Below are positions 56,216 to 64,000 of a stretch of DNA of 64,000 nucleotides, in pieces. This stretch comes from Prorocentrum cordatum (lineage: Eukaryota; Sar; Dinophyceae; Prorocentrales; Prorocentraceae). The stretch lies in NCBI GenBank assembly GCA_963575745.1, contig CAUYUJ010009402.1:107956-171955 (forward strand), in the 5' to 3' direction. The notes beneath the pieces are model-generated. The model saw only the letters and a program-made list of their open reading frames with translations, had not been told where the DNA came from and searched no databases. Made by a program: the position numbers and the translations under genes. Positions within the stretch are counted from its first letter, which is position 1, and every line of letters starts with the position of its first letter.

Positions 56216-56309
56216 ATACGTGGTGAGGAAGTCTTAGGCGAGACGCCCGATCCGCCCTAAAATTTGGCCTCGGGGTTCGACATGGAGTTTTCTAGAAGGA
56301 GAAGAAATG

Positions 56310-56960
56310 GAGGAGGAGGAGGAGGAGGAAAAGGAGAAGGAGGAGAAGGAGGAGGCGGAGGAGGAGGAGGAGGAAGGGGAGGAGGAGGAGGAGGAGGAGG
56401 AGGAGGAGGAGAGGAGGAGGAGGAGGAGGAGGAGGAGGAGGAGGAGGAGGAGGAGGAGGAGGAGGAGTCCCGCGTCCTGCGTCCTGCCATAGGGGCGGCG
56501 CTACGGCGAACGCGCAGGCTGGTACTGTGCTGGCAGGCAGGGCCTAATCACCCAGCCCTTGAGGAAGGGTGGGAGGAGGAGGGGGAATCATAGGAGGAGA
56601 AGGAGGAGGAGGAGGAAGAGGAGGAGGAGAAGGAGGAAGAAGAAGACGAGGAGGAGGAGGATGAGGAGTAGGAAGGTGATGACGAGGACTTCAGGGAAAC
56701 GACGAGGAGGAGGGCGAGGCCGAGCAGGAAAGGGAGGAGGAGCAGGAGGAGGGGGACTACGACGATGAGAACGACGACAAGGGCCAGGATGATGATGAAA
56801 ACGAAGACGAGGACCAGGAGAGAAGTACGAACAACAGAGCGGAGGAAGAGGAAGAGGAGGGGGAGGAGGAGGAGGAGGAGGAGACCAGGGTCGACGAGGA
56901 GTGGTGGGTAAAAAGGAGGAGGCGTCGGATGAGGAGGAGGAGGACCAGCCTCTCTCGAGG
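56310..56960 (+). repeat. GAG/GGA purine tract
   Basis: Two pure runs (about 56310-56465 and 56590-56900, with ACGAGGA variants) separated by about 90 bases of unique sequence. Confidence 0.93.
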
Positions 56961-57588
56961 AGCGCACGCGCTTCCGCCTCACGTTCCCAGCCTACGCGAG
57001 GGGGGGCGGAGCAGGCAGCAGGAGGTGAAGGAGAGGTGGCGGGCGGTGTGTCGGAAGGAGGGGGGGAAGGACGGCAGCAGGAGTGGTGTGGGGGGGTAGG
57101 CTTGAGTCGAGCCTGTCCCTCCCTCCACAGGAGGAAGATTCAACAATAATCAAACAAATCGCCTGGGGACGAGTTGTTTTGCTATTCCCGTTTTTGGGGT
57201 ATATGTTGCTTCTTCTTGCAACAATCCGCCTGTAGGAGGAAATGCCCCGACGGAAGGGCAGGAGGCGCATGACAGGGAGGCGGTCTGCGGCAGAGGGCAG
57301 GGGCGATGAGGGGGGGACGAGTGGGGCAGAAGGCCGAGCTTCCGCGCGCGGAGGGGGGCACCCATCGGTCGGTTGAAGTTGTTTTTTGCTGTTTTTTTGT
57401 TTGGGATTCCCAGAACCCACTCTGCTTCAGGCGCCTTCCTACTTCAAGAATCGGTATGCTTTTGCTGCGTTTGGGTGCTCTCTGGGCGGGCCCGGGCCCA
57501 ATCTGCTCTGTCCGCCTTCCTACTTACTGCTTCTACCTACCTCTTCCGACCGATGGGTGGGGGGGAGGGGGAAAGGCTTCTTAGATTC
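56961..57588. other. No gene seen
   Basis: GC-rich unique-looking sequence. The ORFs have biased composition and no domains. Confidence 0.45.
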
Positions 57589-57785
57589 AGGCGATCGCGA
57601 ACATGGATCAAGGGGGATTGGATCAGCGGCGGGCCCCGTGTCCATTGGAAACCACGGATTTCGGCCGCCGAGCGAGGCGGCGCCGGCCGCATTTGGGGGA
57701 GGGCACCTCCCCCGATCCATCGGTTTGGCGACCGCGCGCCAAATCCATGGATCGCTAATCCATGTTTGCGCGCCCCCGATAGGAA
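57589..57785. repeat. Dispersed 190-bp repeat with a central palindrome, copy 2
   Basis: Matches 4060-4252 along its length. It keeps GGTTTGGCGACCGCGCGCCA and ATCCATGGATCGCTAATC. Confidence 0.75.
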
Positions 57786-57899
57786 CACCCCCACTTCTTC
57801 GAAGGCGCGGGGCCTTGTCTGCAGATGTAAGGCCCGCGCCTTCTCAGCGGCGGCCTCCTGCTAAGAAGCCTTTCCTCCTCCCCCTACCCCCTTGTGCGC

Positions 57900-58560
57900 G
57901 CCGCCAGGATGAAGAAACAGGGGACGGATGGAGGGGAAGTGAAATTGGGATGCATGGGGAGGAATGGGGGAGAGCGACATAATGAACGGGAGCTACGGGG
58001 GAAAGATGCGCATGGCGGGGAGCGCGAAAGGAAATGGGTGAATACAAGAATGAGGAGGAGGACGACGAGGAGGGGGACGATAATGCGGAGGATGACGAGG
58101 TGCGGGGGGGGATGGGTTAGTCTAGGCTGGCGTGGGAGTGTCTGCCCCCCCCCGGTCTGTAAGTACTGGCTCTTGCTTTCAGACTTACAGTGGCATCCTC
58201 GAATGTGAGGGGGATGCCTGTACAGTGACAACACAGACCTGCCAACAATGGCTCGATGATGCCACTGTAAGTCTGAAGGCAAGGGCTACGACTTAGCCCC
58301 CCCGCACCTCGTCATCCTCTTCGTTATCGTCCTATCTAATCGTCATTCCTCCGTCCTCTGTCCTCGCCATGCCTCCCTGCTACCACCTTTTCCCCCTCCC
58401 CCCCATCCCCTCCCCACATTCCGTTCTACTCCACCCATCTCCCCTTGGTACCTCGCTCACTTTTCCAGCCAAGGGCACATCAGCACTGGCCCCTAGACTT
58501 GTCGTTCATTCCGAAGGCCCAGGAAAGGAAAAGGACGAGGGAGACGGTGAGCTGCCCGCG
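57900..58560. repeat. Long imperfect palindrome centred near 58230
   Basis: GAGGATGACGAGGTGCGGGG (left, about 58089) has its complement CCGCACCTCGTCATCCTC at 58302-58319. An inner pair, TTTCAGACTTACAGTGGCAT (58178) with ATGCCACTGTAAGTCTGAAG (58259), lies closer to the centre. Outer arms are weaker. Confidence 0.7.
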
Positions 58561-59555
58561 TAAGGTCGCGCGTAAGCGCCCTCGCCCTCATCTCCACTGT
58601 AGCATGCCGCGCTGGCGGCCCGCGTAAGGTGGGGTCGGTCGTAAGCGCCCTCGTCTCAAATGTAGCATGCGGCGACTTTGGGGCGGCTGGTTTTTTGCCC
58701 GTGTTGGCTTTTGGAATGAGACTAGGAGGAGAGTGGTTACGGTCAACCCGCATAATAAGGATGGGCAGCTTTCCAAAGTTACCCTTGCACCCTTCCCTTC
58801 GGTCCATCTTTGGCCGCTATCGCTGGCCGCGCCCCTCTCGCAGAGAGTCGACATGGCCTTCCAAGGCCCTTGCTTCCTCACCGTGCGTCCTTGTCATGCA
58901 GGTTGACTGGGTTCTCCCTGCTGCCCTCCGGCGCAGCAGCCGCCACGGGACGGCCGGCGGGGCTGGCCGCGCCGCACGTTTGGGGAGCGACCCGTCCCCC
59001 CTGTGCCGCTCGCTCCGTCCGCCCCTCTGAAGCCTCTTTCGGCCGCCCCCCCCCCCCCGCTCCTCCTCTTGCATGGTGGCACACTTCGCTCTACCGGGGT
59101 CTCCGCGTAGGCCTGATCCATCGCCAGCGCAGACGTCCGCTGCCCAGCCGCCGGCGCAAAAAGACTGTCCTCCCTGCTCTTCGTCCTGGGTCTCTCCTGG
59201 GGCCCTGCGCTGCCCAGCAAGCGCGCCGCGGGGGGCCGTCCCCACCGCCCCCGCCGAAAAGCCCGCTCGACACTCGCGCCGCGGGCAGCCACCTGCACTG
59301 AGGGCGCTCAGGGCGCAGTGCGCCGCCGTGACGAGGTCACGGTAGGTTCGCGCCGTGTCGACTGGCGGCGAACCCGACGCCATCGTTCAACGTTGAACCC
59401 CGCCTGCGACCCTGAAGCAGTCGATGTTGAAAGATTTGGCGATCTGCAAATGGCCGATCGTTCAAGGTTTGACGGTCCCCGCGGTGTCAGAAACCAACGC
59501 CAGTATCGACACGGCACGAACCCGCCGTAGACCCCCGTCGAGGGCGTACCCCCCA
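58561..59555. other. No gene seen
   Basis: No repeat or domain that I can support. Confidence 0.4.
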
Positions 59556-59726
59556 GAGCATTGGATTCGTACCGAATGTTTGCGGTCGCGATCGGCAGCG
59601 ACCGATCTGCGCTCGAGATCGGTCCCGACCGATTGATCGCGACCGACCGATCCCGACATTTAAATCAAAATCGATAGCGACCGTTCTCGTCGGTCGCGAC
59701 TATAACATTCCAGTAATCAACGATCA
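59556..59726. mobile_element. MITE-like element 'GATCAYTGGATAC', copy 3
   Basis: Left GAGCATTGGATTC, interior CGGTCGCGATCGGCAGCGAC, right ATTCCAGTAATCAACGATC. The ends are more diverged than in copy 1. Confidence 0.6.
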
Positions 59727-61089
59727 GGGACCACACCCCCCGCAGAACCCCTCGAGTCGTGACGAGGGTCACGATCGGAAGGTTTCTCGCTGGGTTCCGC
59801 CTCTGGTGGCTCTTGCCGGCCGTCGGCGCCGTCTAAAAACAACGATTCGGGAAGGAAATATCTGGTCCTGGGGATTGCGTCGAGACCGTCGGGGGTCGAG
59901 CTTCGGGGGTCTGGGCCCCGTGCTCGTGACGAAGCGAAGGGCAGTGCGCTGCCGTGGCGGCTTCTCGGGACACGGGGCGTCGCCTCAGTTCATCGCCGCA
60001 TCGAGGCTTTCCTCCCCTGCAGGCCCCAAGAATATGCACCACCACAACGTCGGTTCCTCCTCCCTCTTCCACCCTCATCTTCCTCTCCTTTTTTCCTGGG
60101 AGAGGGAGGGGATGAGGGAGGTGGTGGTGGTGTGTACCTTTGGGACCCGTATCCCCGAGTTCAGGCCTCCCCCCCCCCGGGCTGCTCGTGCGCGTGCGCG
60201 CGGTCTTCGCTGGGTGACTTGCGCAGACATGTTCCCCTTCGGAGATGGGTCGTTCTTCCTGTGCAGTTATGGTTCGCAATTGAAGGGCCCCTAATCCTTT
60301 TGGACGGGACCTTTGCTAGGGCGGCCAAACACATTAGGGATACGGGGCCTTTATCTCCATATGTACCGCATCAAACCTCCCGGCTGTATTATCCCTAATG
60401 CAAAAACGGGGACTTCAGTGAGGCCACGTCGTCACTGTGTAATGCGGGTTAGTGGTTCTTTTATGATCGAAGGAGTTATGCTCCCGCCTTCCCAGACATC
60501 CGACGTCGAGATCTGTTTCCAGACGCTGGCCCTGAGCCAATGGCCCCTTCCCACGGGACGGGCTTCCCGTCTCTGTTGTTGTTTGGTTTGTTGTGGACGG
60601 GGCCACGCAGAGCGACTCTCACAGAAGACATCTTAGTCCGAGTTTTCGAGCCGGCTGAAGGTACATGGGCACTCCTGTGTGCATCCGGGGAGGGGATCCG
60701 AGCAACGACGTAAGCCGCATGTTTGGAGGTCGGGGCGAATGGTCTGGGTGGGCGCTGGGCCCTCCTCCCCACACGCCTTCCGCCGCCCGCGGATCTGGGG
60801 CATGCTTGTGGTCTGGGGTCGATCTCCGGAAGGGGGCTGTTGCAGCTGAGGCTCTGTTCGCTCGTCGGGGTGTCCCATCCAGCCTCCCCTGGCCCAATCC
60901 AGCATAATTCTTGGCTGGCTTACCCAGGCTCTCAACGTCATGTTTTTTCCACAGCGTCGACCCCCTCATCCATTCCTCGGTGCCCTTTTTCCCAAAACAG
61001 CTGACTGAACGGGGTGCTGTTGTGGTAGAAGCTAACTCCGGCCGAGGGAAAGGGGAGCAGAGACATCCTCACAAAAATTTGATGGTCTG
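59727..61089. other. No gene seen; short inverted repeat at 60332-60401
   Basis: CATTAGGGATAC and TATCCCTAATG bound 70 bp. The block downstream resembles 46744-46840 in opposite orientation. Confidence 0.45.
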
Positions 61090-62510
61090 GGCCGTTTCCC
61101 TTGAGACATCCTTTCAACTCTCGTTCCTGAGTTGGCCGGGATTGGCCGTTTCGCCTGAGACATCCTCGAAAAGTTGCGCTCCGGGACGCCGCGCGAGAGG
61201 TGGTCCGGGTCGTTTCGCTTGAGACATCCTCAAAACTCTGGGCCCCGAGGTGCCGTGCGAGAGGTGGTCCGGCTCGTTTTGCTTGAGACATCCTCGAAAC
61301 TCTGAGCCCCGAGATGCCGTGCGAGAGGTGGTCTGGCCCGTTTCGCTTGAGGCATCCTCGCAACTCTGGGCTCCGAGATGCCGCTTGCGAGGTGGTCCGG
61401 CCCGTTTCGCCTGAGACATCCTCGCCACTCTGGGCCCCGAGGTGCAGCGCAAGAGGTGGTCCGGCCCGTTGCGCCTGAGACATCCTCGCAACTCTGAGCC
61501 TCGAGATGCCTCTTGCGAGGTGGTCCGGCCCGTTTCGCCTGAGACATCCTCGCAACTCTGGGCTCCGAGATGCCGCTTGCGAGGTGGTCCGGCCCGTTTC
61601 GCTTGAGACATCCTCGCAATTCTGAGCCCCGAGGTGCAGCGCAAGAGGTGGTCCGGCCCGTTCCGCTCGAGACATCCTCGAAGGTTTGGGCTCCGAGATG
61701 CCTCTTGCGAGGTGGTCCGGCCCGTTTCGCCTGAGACATCCTCACATTTTGGTCTCCGAGATGACGCTTGCGAGGTGGTTTGGCCCGTTTCGCCTGATAC
61801 ATCCTCGCATCTCTGGGCCCCGAGGTGCAGCGCAAGAGGTGGTCCGCCCATTTCGCCTGAGACATCCTCGAAACTCCGGGCTCCGAGATGACGCTTGCGA
61901 GGTGGTCTGGCTCGTTTTGTCTGAGACATCCTCGCATCTCTGGGCTCCGAGATGCCGCGCGGGAGGTGGTCCGGCCCGTCTCGCCTGAGACATCCTTGCA
62001 ACTCTGAGCCCCGAGGTGCATCGCAAGAAGTGGTCTGGCCCGTTTCGCCTGAGACATCCTCGCAACTCTGAGCTCCGAGATGCCGCTTGCGAGGTGGTCC
62101 GGCCCGTTTCGCCTGAGACATCCTCGCAACTCTAAACTGCGAAATGCCGCGCGAGAGGTGGTCCGGCCCGTCTCGCCTGAGACATTCTTGCAACTCTGGG
62201 CCCCGAGGTGCAGCGCAAGAGGTGGTCCGCCCGTTTCGCCTGAGACATCTTCGAAACTCCGGGCTCCGAGATGACGCTTGCGAGGTGGTCCGGCTCGTTT
62301 CGCCTGAGACATGCTTGCACATCTGAGCCCCGAGGTGCAGCGCAACAGGTGGTCCGGCCCGTTGCGCCTGAGACATCCTCGAAAAGCTTGGCGCCGAGAT
62401 GCCGCGCGAGAGGTGGTCTGGCCCGTTTCGCCTGAGACATCCTCGCAACTCGGGGCTCGGAGCTGCCGTGCCAGAAGTTGTCTGGCTCGTTTCGCTTCAG
62501 ACATGTCTAT
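61090..62510. repeat. 60-bp tandem array, about 23 units
   Basis: The unit contains CTGAGACATCCTCGCAACTC, then CGAGATGCCGCTTGCGAGGT, then GGTCCGGCCCGTTTCG. Small indels shift the period by one or two bases, yet two overlapping minus-strand frames of 444 and 465 codons stay open through it. Confidence 0.97.
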
Positions 62511-63048
62511 TTCTTCTTTACATGCATCCCGCTTGTCGGCGGTTGACCCGCCTGCTCCCATTCCAGTTAGCATGGGGGGGTGGCCGTCGCTGCAGCAGTA
62601 TTGAACCGTCGCTGCGGCGGTCTTCACCGAGGCCTCCGACCAAGACCTCCCCCCAGGGCAACCGGGATATCCATCATTACATGCCCCCCCCGCTTCCTTG
62701 GCCTCCCCCGTTTCTTCTTACAGTTGCTTCTGGGTTCACAGCATGGCAGTGGAGCCTCTGACAGCGCCGACCCGACAGCTTACTCGTCGACCAGGTGCGA
62801 AGGAGGGAGGAGGGAAGAGGGAAGCAGAACGACACCCTCAAGCGCTGGCTTCATGAGAGGCATGCGTCACACAAGCTGTTGTGAAAAATTCCAATGTGCA
62901 AACATCATACTCTCGTGCTTTAACTTGTCATGCCAGCCCACACTGGACGGGCACGCGATCGACTTTGGAAGCCACAATGAAACTACAAATTCTGTTTGGG
63001 GATACTGCACTCTGGCTATACTTTATCATTCGTCGTCATCGCGGTCCT
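62511..63048. other. No gene seen
   Basis: No repeat or domain that I can support. Confidence 0.4.
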
Positions 63049-63724
63049 GTGGCCAAGTGAGGGCTCGTGCGGATTGCCACTCGCTGGCATATTGTAGTGG
63101 CCTTCGGCCAGTGCCGCCGATCCGGGGTGCTCGGACTGATGTGATCATCCTTCGCCCTCGTCCCTCCTCTCTTTTCCCTTCCTTCCCCCTCTCAGTCCGC
63201 ATTTATCCATTGGCCTTCGGCCTATCCCGCCACCGTGCGTGGGTGGTGGGTCAGAGGCCTCATGGACGCTGGTTGTGATCTCGTGGTTGGCTGGGACCTC
63301 TGGGGGCTTCTTGGGGGCCTCTTGGGGCTTCTTGGGGGCCTCTTGGGCCTCTTGGGGCCACTTGGGAGCCTCTTGGGGGGTGTCTTGGGGGTCTCTTGGG
63401 GCTTCTTGGGGGCCTCTTCTGGGCCCCTTGGGGCCTCTCGGAGGCCTCTTCGGAGCTTCTTGGTTCGGGAGGGGTGGTACTCGAGTTCGGAACCCCCTCT
63501 GAGGCCACGATCCTTGTGAGGGGTGGCAAAAAACGCTCCCACCCCGCATCCGCCGGAAACTCGCACCCCCCCCCCCTACCCCCCCTTCCCCGGCAGAGCC
63601 ACCCCGGCAACCCCCCCAGAGGCTTAGGCTCAGCCTCGAGGCTGTAGCTGAGACTCCTTGAAACTCACACGCCGGATCGGTGGCCAAGTGAGGGCTCGTG
63701 CGGATTGCCACTCGCTGGCATATT
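63049..63724. mobile_element. Insertion bounded by 45-bp perfect direct repeats
   Basis: 63049-63093 and 63680-63724 are identical (GTGGCCAAGTGAGGGCTCGT and on to GGCATATT). The 586 bp between contain a CTTGGGGCC minisatellite with the left edge CCGCCACCGTGCGTGGGTGG seen at the other loci. Confidence 0.8.
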
Positions 63725-64000
63725 TCCCATTCAAAGTCGATGTTTTCCCCTCTGAGCCACTTCCTCCTCATCGTTGACCTTCGGGCGCGACTCAGTTTGA
63801 CGTCACACCACTTGCATGCCGTCAGTGCGCAAGTTGAGCGTGGAGAGTGCCACACAATGGCGCTGCCGATGTCTAGGCCACTGCTGGGTCGGCCTCCGGT
63901 ACTGGGGCCATATTGGCTGACCAGACACGGGGTCCCCCGCAGAGCTGAAGAGCAAGCGGGAGAGGGAGAGGGAGGAGGAGGAGGAGGAGAAGGAGGAGGA
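63725..64000. other. Window end, GAG run begins at about 63959
   Basis: No gene seen. The final 40 bases are GAG repeat cut by the window edge. Confidence 0.6.

Noticed and set aside
61114-62627. 444- and 465-residue repeat proteins
   Set aside because: Two overlapping frames in one strand are open; kept only as a finding, not called as genes.

Overview
The window looks like dinoflagellate nuclear DNA. This is inferred from a GC-rich, repeat-saturated sequence with very few genes, one glycosidase gene split by repeat-like introns, and retroelements whose domains match those common in dinoflagellates (APE/RT non-LTR elements and copia-like LTR elements). Species cannot be fixed from sequence alone. 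No rRNA, tRNA, CRISPR array or bacterial operon was seen.

Layout. 0-14 kb is mostly simple repeats, MITE-like inverted-repeat elements and a dispersed CTTGGGGCC minisatellite, plus one reverse-strand ORF (1551-2426) that resembles the 3' ORF domain of a non-LTR retrotransposon. 14.27-18.54 kb carries the one convincing host gene: a secreted or membrane-associated GH31 glycoside hydrolase in at least six exons. Every one of its five introns has inverted repeats at or near its ends, and the intron 1 repeat also occurs outside the gene. 18.5-23.7 kb is a foldback element, long GAG and GAT tracts, a GGTAAA tract and poly-C minisatellites. 23.9-30.5 kb, reverse strand, holds an unknown ORF and a decayed APE/RT non-LTR retrotransposon. 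30.96-43.49 kb is a copia-type LTR retrotransposon with matching 210-bp LTRs, a PBS, a GGAC flanking duplication and gag-protease, integrase, RT and RNase H regions broken by frameshifts. It is interrupted at 35.87-38.6 kb by another element that carries a 90-bp tandem array and the last two exons of a Pif1/RecD-like helicase. 43.5-64 kb has no convincing gene; it is tandem arrays (10, 60, 82 and about 430 bp units), foldback elements and purine tracts.

The strongest signal is the link between introns and small inverted-repeat elements (introner-like). In the GH31 gene three introns can be read either as GT-AG introns or as insertions cut exactly at the inverted-repeat ends; the second reading restores sequence closer to the GH31 family for introns 2 and 4. 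The helicase fragment has an intron of the same style. The second strong signal is a 150-200 bp foldback family present in six full copies and one half copy.
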